Shown here one piece after another: positions 1-5,696 of a stretch of DNA of 9,805 bases (positions within the stretch are counted from its first letter, which is position 1; the number at the start of each line of letters is the position of its first letter). Source of the DNA: Candidatus Bipolaricaulota bacterium. GTDB lineage: Bacteria; Bipolaricaulota; Bipolaricaulia; UBA7950; UBA9294. The notes beneath the pieces are model-generated. The model was given only the letters and a program-made list of their open reading frames with translations. It ran no database searches and was not told the DNA's origin. The position numbers were made by a program, and so were the translations under genes. The stretch lies in NCBI GenBank assembly GCA_021159105.1, contig JAGGSM010000209.1:1-9805 (forward strand). Reading direction: 5' to 3'.

Positions 1-65
1 ATTCAGAAGGGGAAAAGGAAGGTGATGGTCTTTGCGTTCTTAAGCGAACGGGCGAGGGAAAAGCT

Positions 66-100
66 TTGGAGCGCGGAACTTGGAGTGCAGAACCCGGAAC
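66..100. repeat. Short tandem repeat, 14-bp unit
   Basis: Two adjacent 14-bp units, TTGGAGCGCGGAAC (66-79) and TTGGAGTGCAGAAC (80-93), differ at two positions. They are followed by a partial third copy, CCGGAAC (94-100), and then a run of seven A. The function is unknown. It could be a remnant of a longer intergenic minisatellite. No gene overlaps it. Confidence 0.6.
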
Positions 101-158
101 AAAAAAAGCGTTCTCGTGCAAAGGCTTGTCTGTTGTCACGTTCTGACAGATAGAACGC
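101..158 (-). terminator. Probable intrinsic terminator of the arsR-type gene
   Basis: Read on the minus strand, downstream of the regulator's stop, GCGTTCT (158-152) can pair with AGAACGC (114-108), and seven U residues follow directly (107-101). The 37-nt interior folds on itself through TGTCA/TGACA (134-138 with 144-148). The outer stem is only 7 bp and the loop is large, so this is an unusual terminator, but the U-tract sits exactly at the stem base. An alternative pairing with the nearer copy of the motif at 139-144 is also possible. Confidence 0.5.
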
Positions 159-203
159 CGAGGATGCTAAGGAAAGCCGCTCAGCAATAGAAGGTTCGTT
201 GGC

Positions 204-515
204 TCAGTGGGAGACCATCGGAGAGGAGGTGGAATTGTCCCGCGCGAGTTCGAACGCGAGTTCGAGGAATTTCTGCACCTGCGGCAATCGCAACGAGTAG
301 AAGACCTGCTTCCACTCGCGTCGGCGTTCCAGGTAGCCGCGATCGTAGAGGATGCGCAGGTGTGAGGAGACGTGTGCGGAGGGCAGCCCGACCTGTCTTG
401 CGATGTCGCTGACGTTCTTCTCCCCGTCGAATAGTGCGCAGAGGATCCGGACGCGATACGGGTTTGAGAGGACACTGATGAACTCAGATATCGTTAGACA
501 GCTTGCTTGATCCAT
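204..515 (-). CDS. ArsR/SmtB-family winged-helix transcriptional regulator
   Basis: A 103-residue protein whose length and order fit the ArsR family: a helix with LSNPYRVRILCAL at 16-28, the recognition helix-turn-helix around 35-57 (VSDIARQVGLPSAHVSSHLR), then the wing with YLERRREWKQVFYSL at 61-75. Such proteins bind promoter dyads as dimers and usually repress until an effector binds. The classic alpha-3 metal site (ELCVCDL type) is absent; the matching stretch reads EKNVSDIAR. The only cysteines are C6 and C25, so an arsenic or cadmium sensor is unlikely, and a thiol/redox or non-metal signal is an inference. GGAG lies 5 nt before the ATG. The gene is divergent from a thioredoxin-like gene, and autoregulation from the shared intergenic region is likely. 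Confidence 0.85.
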   Translation of the reverse strand: MDQASCLTISEFISVLSNPYRVRILCALFDGEKNVSDIARQVGLPSAHVSSHLRILYDRGYLERRREWKQVFYSLRLPQVQKFLELAFELARDNSTSSPMVSH

Positions 516-548
516 TCCATCTCCTTTCTCTTACGCACATCCGCCCGT

Positions 549-590
549 TGAGGAATCTCCTCAGTTGACAATGTCATGATATTATACTAT
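549..590. promoter_or_regulatory. Candidate operator: three adjacent dyads between arsR-type gene and tlpA-like gene
   Basis: Three inverted repeats lie side by side: TGAGGA-ATC-TCCTCA (549-563, perfect), TGACA-A-TGTCA (566-576, perfect, over the tlpA-side -35) and ATGATATTATACTAT (576-590, five of seven pairs matching, between the plus-strand -35 and -10 and over the minus-strand -10). A dimeric ArsR-type repressor bound here would block both genes. The first dyad could instead act as a hairpin in the regulator's 5' leader. Confidence 0.5.
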
Positions 591-593
591 TGT
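565..593 (+). promoter_or_regulatory. Sigma70-type promoter of the tlpA-like gene
   Basis: A perfect TTGACA (565-570) is followed after 17 nt by TATTGT (588-593, 4 of 6 matches). Transcription would start near 600, giving a leader of about 48 nt before the ATG at 648. Confidence 0.6.
581..586 (-). promoter_or_regulatory. -10 element for the arsR-type gene
   Basis: The minus strand reads a perfect TATAAT here. No good -35 hexamer sits at 16-18 nt, so the promoter may be weak or activator-dependent. It lies inside the spacer of the opposing plus-strand promoter, so the two polymerase sites overlap. Confidence 0.45.
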
Positions 594-647
594 TCGCTGA
601 TCGAGTAGTTAAGTGCACAATGAAATACTGCGGATGGAAGGGGAGAA

Positions 648-1355
648 ATGACCGAGAAGAAGAATACAACTGAGAAAGATACTGAGAAACAAGTTCCTAA
701 GGCCACTACAGGCCGCTGGCTGATGGTCCTCGTCGGCGTGGTCCTGGTGGCTGTCATCGCTGTGATCGCCTGGAGCTTAACCTCGCGCCGCGCACCATCA
801 CCGCAGGAGGCGCAGAGTTCATCCACGGCTACAAACCAGGTTCCGGCGACATCGACGAGCGACACGACCGCAGCCAGCGTTCCAGCAGCCAAACCGCAGG
901 ACTCGCCGGCATCTCCTGCGGCTCCCGTAGGTACGTCGGTCGGACAGTCCGCGCCGGACTTCACCCTGAAGGATCTCAATGGTAACAGTGTGTCGCTGCA
1001 CCAGTTTCGCGGACACGTGGTGATCCTCGACTTCTGGGCCAGCTGGTGCCCCCCATGTCGTGCATCGATGCCGACGTTGGACGGCTTCGCCGCTAAGTAC
1101 CATGACAAAGGACTGGTGCTGGTTGGGGTGAGCCTCGATCGCAGCGCGAGCGACGCCAGTTCCTTCCTAAAGCAGAACAATTATCACCGGTTGATCGCGT
1201 TGTGGGAGTCTGTTAGCGCATCCCAAGGGGTGGCGAGAACGTATGGGGTGAGCGCGATTCCACACACCTTCGTCATCGATCGGGATGGAGTCATCCGCTT
1301 CGTCGATCACCCGATGCGCCTCACTGAGTCATTCCTCGACACTCTCTTCAAGTAG
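648..1355 (+). CDS. Membrane-anchored TlpA/ResA-like thioredoxin-fold protein
   Basis: A 235-residue protein: a charged cytoplasmic start (1-22), one hydrophobic segment at about 24-43, a Ser/Thr/Ala/Pro-rich linker at about 48-97, then a TlpA-like redoxin domain from about 98 (APDFTLKDLNG). The active site is W133-C134-P135-P136-C137, and the expected cis-proline is P205 in SAIPHTFVIDRDG. Proteins of this kind sit outside the cytoplasmic membrane and reduce disulfides, often for cytochrome c maturation or protein repair. The exact substrate cannot be read here, since no cytochrome or ccm gene is adjacent. The ATG at 648 follows AAGGGGAG with short spacing, and nearby upstream ATGs are out of frame or soon stopped. 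The divergent ArsR-type regulator probably controls it. Confidence 0.88.
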   Translation: MTEKKNTTEKDTEKQVPKATTGRWLMVLVGVVLVAVIAVIAWSLTSRRAPSPQEAQSSSTATNQVPATSTSDTTAASVPAAKPQDSPASPAAPVGTSVGQSAPDFTLKDLNGNSVSLHQFRGHVVILDFWASWCPPCRASMPTLDGFAAKYHDKGLVLVGVSLDRSASDASSFLKQNNYHRLIALWESVSASQGVARTYGVSAIPHTFVIDRDGVIRFVDHPMRLTESFLDTLFK

Positions 1356-1380
1356 GTTTAGGGGAGTATTCCCTTTGGGC

Positions 1381-1413
1381 TATAATGGGCCCGGCGGCCC
1401 GCGGGCTGTCGGG
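1381..1413 (+). promoter_or_regulatory. -10 element and GC-rich leader of the carboxypeptidase gene
   Basis: A perfect TATAAT stands at 1381-1386, 53 nt before the TTG start; the -35 region (about 1357-1363) is poor. Right after it comes a GC-rich stretch that can fold in two exclusive ways: GCCCG (1389-1393) with CGGGC (1402-1406), or the palindrome GCCCGCGGGC (1397-1406). The gene therefore probably has its own transcript, although read-through from the tlpA-like gene is also possible. Confidence 0.4.
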
Positions 1414-1424
1414 ATACTTTACCT

Positions 1425-1430
1425 GGAGGA
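1425..1430 (+). promoter_or_regulatory. Ribosome binding site selecting the TTG start at 1439
   Basis: GGAGGA is spaced 8 nt from the TTG at 1439. An ATG at 1432 lies only 1 nt from it, is out of frame with the long coding region, and reaches a stop after 14 codons. Confidence 0.7.
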
Positions 1431-1438
1431 GATGACTG

Positions 1439-2932
1439 TTGGATACACTCGCTGCGTACAAGGAACACCTGCGTGAGATCGGGAAACTGGAGTCGGCTCT
1501 TTCTCTGTTGCATTGGGATCAACGCACCAACATACCGCGCAAAGGCCATGCTGCGCGAGCCGAGGTGATTGGGAAGCTGACGAAGATGGTCTTTGGGCTT
1601 TCCGTTGCTGATGAGCTGGGAGAGTACCTGGAGAAGCTGCAGGGGGCTGACGGTCTGAGTGAGGTGGATCGCGCCAGCGTGCGCGTCGTCGGGAAGGCGT
1701 ACCGGAGGCATAAGGCGATTCCCCCTGCCTTCTACGAGGAGTACGCCGTTGCCTCTTCGCGATCTGAGACCGCATGGGAAGAGGCGAAGGAGAAGTCGGA
1801 CTTTCAGCTGTTCAAGCCGCATCTCGAGCGGATGATCGACTACGCTCGCAAGTTCGCCGAGTACTACGGCTACGATGAGTCGCCCTACGATGCTCTGATC
1901 GAGGAATTCGAACCGGGGATGACGAGCGCTGAACTGAAGACGATCATCGAGCCGTTGCGCCAGGATCTCGTCCCGTTCATCAAACGATTGATGGAGGAGG
2001 GAAAGCGTCCGCAGGATGGGTTCATGAAGGGGACGTTCTCAGAAGAGATGCAGCGAGAGCTTTCACTGAAAGCACTGTCCGCGATGAACTACGACTTCGA
2101 TGCGGGGAGGCTCGATCCGACCGTGCACCCGTTCACCACAACCATCGGCCCATCCGATGTGCGGATTACGACCCGCTTCCTTCCCGACAACATCCTCTCC
2201 GGACTGGCCAGCTCCATGCATGAAGGGGGGCATGCCCTGTACGATCAAGGGATCCCTGACGAGCTTCGTTGGAGCGGTCTGGATGAGGGGGCGTCCTTCG
2301 GGATTCACGAGTCGCAGTCGCGGATGTGGGAGAACCTCGTCGGCCGTAGTCGTCCGTTCTGGAAGTTCTTCGCGCCGATCGCCGGTGAGATCGTGCCACA
2401 GCTCTCCGGAATCCCCGCTGAGGACCTGTACCGCGCGGCGAACATCGTGCAGCCATCGCTGGTTCGCGTGGAGGCCGACGAGGTTACGTACAACCTGCAC
2501 ATCATGCTCCGTTTCGAGCTGGAGGAGGGGCTGATCACCGGTAAGATCGATGCCGCTGATCTGCCCGAGCTGTGGCGCGATGGTATGAAGCGCTACCTCG
2601 GCGTGACTCCGCAGGACGATGCGCACGGGGTTTTGCAGGATGTGCATTGGTCATCGGGCCTGTTCGGCTACTTCCCATCTTACATGCTGGGAAACCTGTA
2701 CAGCGCCCAGTTCTTCGCTGCTGCAAGACGGGAGATCCCTGAGCTCGATCGGCAGATAGAAGGGGGTAACCTCGCTGAGCTGCTCGCCTGGCTGCGCAGG
2801 AACATCCATCAGTACGGTAAGATGTACGAACCAAAGGAGCTGATCGAGCGCGTCACCGGCGAGAAGCCCGATCCTTCCTACTTCGTCTCCTACATCGTGG
2901 ACAAGTACAGCGATGTCTACGATCTGAGCTAG
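1439..2932 (+). CDS. M32-family metallocarboxypeptidase (Taq carboxypeptidase type)
   Basis: This 497-residue, probably cytoplasmic enzyme removes C-terminal amino acids from peptides using a bound divalent metal. The M32 signatures are all present in order: HPF (230-232), the DxRxT motif D240-V-R-I-T244, the metal site H261-E-G-G-H265 in SSMHEGGHALYDQG, the HESQSR motif (290-295) with E291 as the expected third ligand, and GxxQDxHW at 397-404 (GVLQDVHW). The length matches the family (about 500 residues). The N-terminal helical region includes LSLLHWDQRTNIP (21-33), also typical. Translation starts at TTG, chosen from the GGAGGA site 8 nt upstream and because no in-frame ATG begins the conserved region. 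It has no signal peptide. A convergent flavoprotein gene follows, with a strong hairpin between them. Confidence 0.95.
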   Translation: MDTLAAYKEHLREIGKLESALSLLHWDQRTNIPRKGHAARAEVIGKLTKMVFGLSVADELGEYLEKLQGADGLSEVDRASVRVVGKAYRRHKAIPPAFYEEYAVASSRSETAWEEAKEKSDFQLFKPHLERMIDYARKFAEYYGYDESPYDALIEEFEPGMTSAELKTIIEPLRQDLVPFIKRLMEEGKRPQDGFMKGTFSEEMQRELSLKALSAMNYDFDAGRLDPTVHPFTTTIGPSDVRITTRFLPDNILSGLASSMHEGGHALYDQGIPDELRWSGLDEGASFGIHESQSRMWENLVGRSRPFWKFFAPIAGEIVPQLSGIPAEDLYRAANIVQPSLVRVEADEVTYNLHIMLRFELEEGLITGKIDAADLPELWRDGMKRYLGVTPQDDAHGVLQDVHWSSGLFGYFPSYMLGNLYSAQFFAAARREIPELDRQIEGGNLAELLAWLRRNIHQYGKMYEPKELIERVTGEKPDPSYFVSYIVDKYSDVYDLS

Positions 2933-2946
2933 TAGGCATTTCTCAA

Positions 2947-2987
2947 GCAGCCAGCTTCCCTGTTCCTAGAACAACGAAGCTGGCTGC
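2947..2987. terminator. Strong hairpin between convergent genes, likely bidirectional terminator
   Basis: The 12-nt arms GCAGCCAGCTTC (2947-2958) and GAAGCTGGCTGC (2976-2987) pair perfectly. Inside, after a 2x2 internal loop, TGTTC (2961-2965) pairs with GAACA (2969-2973) around the loop CTA. It sits 14 nt after the carboxypeptidase stop and 19 nt beyond the stop of the minus-strand flavoprotein gene, so it can serve both. No clear U-tract follows on either strand. Confidence 0.7.
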
Positions 2988-3006
2988 GGAACGTTGATCT
3001 GTGTTG

Positions 3007-3633
3007 CTAGCGCCGCCTGCGCCGATGCGACGGGCGGCGTTCCTTTCTCTTGGCAGGGCTCAGCTCCGGGATCGGTGGTGCGGCGGCCATCGCCGCGAGG
3101 GCATCGTGGATCGTCTCCAGCTGGTAGTCACGGGTGACCTTGGTGACGGGTATTGTGTCGAACACCTTCGCCCCCACACGCAGGGCGAAGCGCTCCATCA
3201 TCGCCAGACACGATATAGCGCCATGTCCTGTCCCCCCCGCGGCAGCGACCAGCGCGATCGGTTTGTCGGCCATGATGCTCTTCTCTCCCGCTGCGGCGTC
3301 CTTGGTCGCTTCGCAGCGGCGCAACCGATCGATCATCGCCTTCATCGGCTCGCTCGGCTCTCCGAAGTAGACCGGGGTGATGAACACGTACCCTTCCGCC
3401 TTCTCAATTGTGCCCTGCAAATCCTGGAAGTCGTCCTGCAGCTGACACTTATGCTTGCTCTTGCAGGTTCCCCAGCCGTCGTTGTGCACGGCGCAGCGTG
3501 AGATGGAAAGGTCGTTTAAGTTCACCATCCGTGCGGGGCTGCGGCTGTCGATCACTCCCTGGCGCGCCGCCTCCGCACAGGCGGATGTCAGACCATTGCT
3601 GTTCGGACTGCTTGTAATGATAAGAATCTTCAT
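3007..3633 (-). CDS. Flavodoxin-fold NAD(P)H-dependent FMN reductase-like protein
   Basis: A 208-residue protein. The start MKILIITSSPNSNG carries the phosphate-binding loop for FMN (about 8-14). A cysteine segment follows with C47, C57 and C63, ending in KCQLQDDF. TPVYFGEPSEPMKAMIDRL (86-104) and GGTGHG (133-138) are typical of the iron-sulfur flavoprotein / FMN-reductase family. Such cytoplasmic proteins pass electrons from NAD(P)H or ferredoxin to small acceptors. The cysteine pattern is not the four-Cys cluster motif of the Isf group, so an Fe-S cluster is doubtful. The tail after residue 192 is very basic and ends in five Arg, which is odd. The inner ATG is preferred over one 12 nt upstream (3645): AGGAG precedes the inner ATG (4-nt spacing), while nothing precedes the outer. 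It is probably co-transcribed with tryptophanase, 49 nt upstream. Confidence 0.8.
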   Translation of the reverse strand: MKILIITSSPNSNGLTSACAEAARQGVIDSRSPARMVNLNDLSISRCAVHNDGWGTCKSKHKCQLQDDFQDLQGTIEKAEGYVFITPVYFGEPSEPMKAMIDRLRRCEATKDAAAGEKSIMADKPIALVAAAGGTGHGAISCLAMMERFALRVGAKVFDTIPVTKVTRDYQLETIHDALAAMAAAPPIPELSPAKRKERRPSHRRRRR

Positions 3634-3682
3634 GCTTCTCCTCATGGTTCAAATAGAAGTTGTAGGAAATACTGTTAGTGCC

Positions 3683-5068
3683 TTACCTGCGGGGAACCTG
3701 CTTGAATCGTGCTATGAAATGCCGCAATGGACCAGATCCCTCCGTGATTTCGTAACCCGGCAGGTCGTTTCTCATATCAGCCACTTCAGCCATCCCATCG
3801 ACGACTGCATCGAGGTGGGTGCGGGTATACATCCGGCGTGGGATCGCCAACCTGACGAGCTCCAACCTGGGGTAGACCACATTTCCGTTCTCATCGGGGT
3901 GGGCGAACATCACGCTTCCTATCTCCACGGCGCGCACTCCAGCATGCTCGTAGAGAGCCACTACTATGGAGAGTGCTGGAAACTGGGACTGCGAAAATCC
4001 GTGCAGAAGGCCGAGGGCGTCGATGTAAACGGCGTGCCCGCCGATCGGCTCGATAATCGGTATGCCAGCTTCCTTCAGTCTCTCTCCCAGATAGCGTGTC
4101 TGTCCGATGCGATCGCGCAGGTAAGACAGCTCGAGCGCCTCACGCAGGCCGACGGCGATGGCATCGAGATCACGCCCAGCGAGCCCACCGTACGTCGGGA
4201 ACCCCTCCATCAGGATCAGTCGCTCGCGCGCAGCGGCGAAGATCGCCTCGTCGTTCATCGCCAGGATTCCACCGATGTTCGCCAGGCCGTCCTTCTTTGC
4301 GCTCATTGTCATTCCATCTGCCAGCGAGAAGATCTCACGCGCGATCTCGATCGGCTCCTTATCGCCGTACCCCTCCTCGCGCTCGCGGATGAAGAACGCG
4401 TTCTCCGCGTAGCGGCAGGCATCGATGAAGAAGGGAATACCATGTGAGTGCGCGATCTCGCTCACCGCACGGATGTTCGCCACTGACACGGGCTCCCCGC
4501 CACCGCTGTTGTTGGTAATCGTGATCATGATCAACGGGATGCGCTCCACGCCGACTTCATCGATCAGCGCTTCCAGCTTAGCGGTGTCCATGTTCCCCTT
4601 GAACGGGAGATCGGTGCGTGGCTCGTACGCCTCATCGATCACCAGATCGACCGGCTCCCCGCCATTGGCGATGATGTTCGCCCGCGTCGTGTCGAAGTGC
4701 ATATTGTTGGGGATGATGTGCCCTGGTCTCACGAGGCTGGAGAAGAGGACGTTCTCCGCCGCCCGCCCCTGGTGAGTGGGAAGGATGTGCGAAAAGCCGA
4801 AGATGTCATGCGTTGTCTCTTGAAAGCGGGCGAAGCTACGGCTGCCGGCGTAGGACTCATCCCCGAGCAGCATCGCCGCCCACTGCGCTTGACTCATCGC
4901 ACCGGTACCAGAATCCGTCAGCAGATCTACGTAGATGTCATCGGCGTTCAGGTTGAAGACGTTATATCCCGCAGCACGAATCAACTCCTTGCGCTCAGTG
5001 CGCGTGGGTACGCTGATCGGCTCCACCATCTTAATGCGATACGGCTTGTAGCTCTCCCCTCTTTCCAC
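3683..5068 (-). CDS. tnaA: Tryptophanase (tryptophan indole-lyase), PLP-dependent beta-eliminating lyase
   Basis: This 461-residue enzyme would split L-tryptophan into indole, pyruvate and ammonia. It aligns end to end, from memory, with E. coli tryptophanase and Citrobacter tyrosine phenol-lyase (TPL). DLLTDSGTGAMS (48-59) and PTHQGRAAEN (97-106) are family hallmarks. D216 and R219 (FIDACR) and the PLP lysine K259 (SAKKD, 256-260) are in place. Residues that separate the two activities favour tryptophanase: D126 (FDTT, where TPL has Thr124), I383 (AVEIG, where TPL has Arg381) and H450 (LRHF, where TPL has Phe). Yet other stretches, such as GLAGRDLDAIAVGLREAL, look closer to TPL. Translation starts at GTG with AGGAGG 6 nt upstream, 16 nt after the stop of the barrel gene. 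No permease and no TnaC-like leader peptide lie next to it. Confidence 0.88.
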   Translation of the reverse strand: MERGESYKPYRIKMVEPISVPTRTERKELIRAAGYNVFNLNADDIYVDLLTDSGTGAMSQAQWAAMLLGDESYAGSRSFARFQETTHDIFGFSHILPTHQGRAAENVLFSSLVRPGHIIPNNMHFDTTRANIIANGGEPVDLVIDEAYEPRTDLPFKGNMDTAKLEALIDEVGVERIPLIMITITNNSGGGEPVSVANIRAVSEIAHSHGIPFFIDACRYAENAFFIREREEGYGDKEPIEIAREIFSLADGMTMSAKKDGLANIGGILAMNDEAIFAAARERLILMEGFPTYGGLAGRDLDAIAVGLREALELSYLRDRIGQTRYLGERLKEAGIPIIEPIGGHAVYIDALGLLHGFSQSQFPALSIVVALYEHAGVRAVEIGSVMFAHPDENGNVVYPRLELVRLAIPRRMYTRTHLDAVVDGMAEVADMRNDLPGYEITEGSGPLRHFIARFKQVPRR

Positions 5069-5084
5069 CCGTTTCCTCCTTAGG

Positions 5085-5564
5085 CTAGAAGTAGAAATGA
5101 ATCCCTGTGCCGAGTGCCATTGTCAGGTTCCCTGTGCTGGACATTGTCCCGCCGAACTCGACATTCCACGCCAGATTCTTGGCGAACGCGAAGTTGAATT
5201 CGATACCCCCGGCCGCCGAGAAGAGAACGGGGTCCTGCCCGTAGCGAGAGAAGGGGAAGGTAGCGCCTGAGGCGATGTAGAAATCCACGGTTGGCGTGTC
5301 GCTCAGCTTGTACAGGACGCGGCCTGACACCACTCCGAAGTAGTCGCTAGCCTCCCCCCAGGCGAATACTATCCCCTCAATTGCGATGCTGGGATTCAAC
5401 CAGTAGCGCGCGCTGACCAGGCCTCCCACCGGAAGGCCAACCTGCATCCCGATCCCGAAGCCGCGGCCGTCGGACAGGTTCTCATCCTGCGTCTGCGCAA
5501 ATCCTGATCCAGCCAGTGAAGCAACTGCGATCACAACTATCAGTGCAACGATCACTCTGCGCAT
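5085..5564 (-). CDS. Predicted small outer-membrane beta-barrel protein
   Basis: A 159-residue exported protein that I cannot assign to a named family. It begins with a signal peptide: MRR, a hydrophobic core at 4-18, and a likely cut after GFA (residue 23). The mature part has alternating hydrophobic and polar strands rich in Gly and aromatics, such as GFGIGMQVGLPVGGLVSARYW (35-55), FGVVSGRVLYKL (76-87) and IEFNFAFAKNLAWNVEFGG (121-139). It ends in GTGIHFYF, and a C-terminal Phe preceded by alternating aromatics is the usual barrel insertion signal. The size suggests an 8-strand barrel of the OmpA/OmpW/PagL size class, perhaps a small channel or structural protein. GGAGGAG just upstream supports the ATG. 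It is the first gene of a unit with tryptophanase, only 16 nt downstream. Confidence 0.7.
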   Translation of the reverse strand: MRRVIVALIVVIAVASLAGSGFAQTQDENLSDGRGFGIGMQVGLPVGGLVSARYWLNPSIAIEGIVFAWGEASDYFGVVSGRVLYKLSDTPTVDFYIASGATFPFSRYGQDPVLFSAAGGIEFNFAFAKNLAWNVEFGGTMSSTGNLTMALGTGIHFYF

Positions 5565-5587
5565 ATCTCCTCCTTACCCTGGTGTTG

Positions 5588-5616
5588 ATGTTAGTGGAAA
5601 GAGAGAATCTCGACAA
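5588..5616 (-). promoter_or_regulatory. Candidate promoter of the barrel-tnaA-flavoprotein operon
   Basis: On the minus strand TTGTCG (5616-5611) and TAACAT (5593-5588) are separated by exactly 17 nt, each matching the sigma70 consensus at 4 of 6 positions. The transcript would start about 20 nt before the barrel ATG. No sizeable leader or attenuator fits in that space. Confidence 0.45.
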
Positions 5617-5633
5617 CCAGAGCATGCGAATAT

Positions 5634-5662
5634 TTGACGTGCGCAGTCATTGGGAGTTAAAT
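5634..5662 (+). promoter_or_regulatory. Promoter of the HEAT-repeat gene
   Basis: TTGACG (5634-5639, 5 of 6 matches) and TTAAAT (5657-5662, 4 of 6) lie 17 nt apart. The start point would be near 5669, about 28 nt ahead of the ATG at 5697. It diverges from the promoter of the tryptophanase operon, about 20 bp away. Confidence 0.55.
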
Positions 5663-5696
5663 GGCGCTGTAAGCTCATGAACCTGGGAGGCGTGGA

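Noticed and set aside
204..515. Arsenic- or cadmium-resistance regulator assignment
   Set aside because: The metal-binding cysteine motif of alpha-3 is missing and no ars or cad genes are nearby, so only the family call is kept.
587..1180. Minus-strand open frame (197 codons) over the tlpA-like gene
   Set aside because: The thioredoxin active site and signal anchor are on the plus strand; the antisense product is low-complexity and featureless.
1360..1379. Terminator after the tlpA-like gene (AGGGG/TCCCT then TTT)
   Set aside because: The stem is 5 bp with a G-U pair and only three T follow; it also overlaps the promoter region of the next gene, so it is too weak to call.
2063..2647. Minus-strand open frame inside the carboxypeptidase gene
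   Set aside because: It is a shadow of the M32 coding strand, whose catalytic motifs are all in the plus frame.
3007..3633. Iron-sulfur flavoprotein (Isf) with a 4Fe-4S cluster
   Set aside because: Only three cysteines (47, 57, 63) lie in the relevant segment and the spacing differs from the compact four-cysteine motif.
3455..4447. Plus-strand open frame (330 codons) over tnaA and the flavoprotein gene
   Set aside because: It is antisense to two well-supported genes, has no start signal, and its translation shows no domain.
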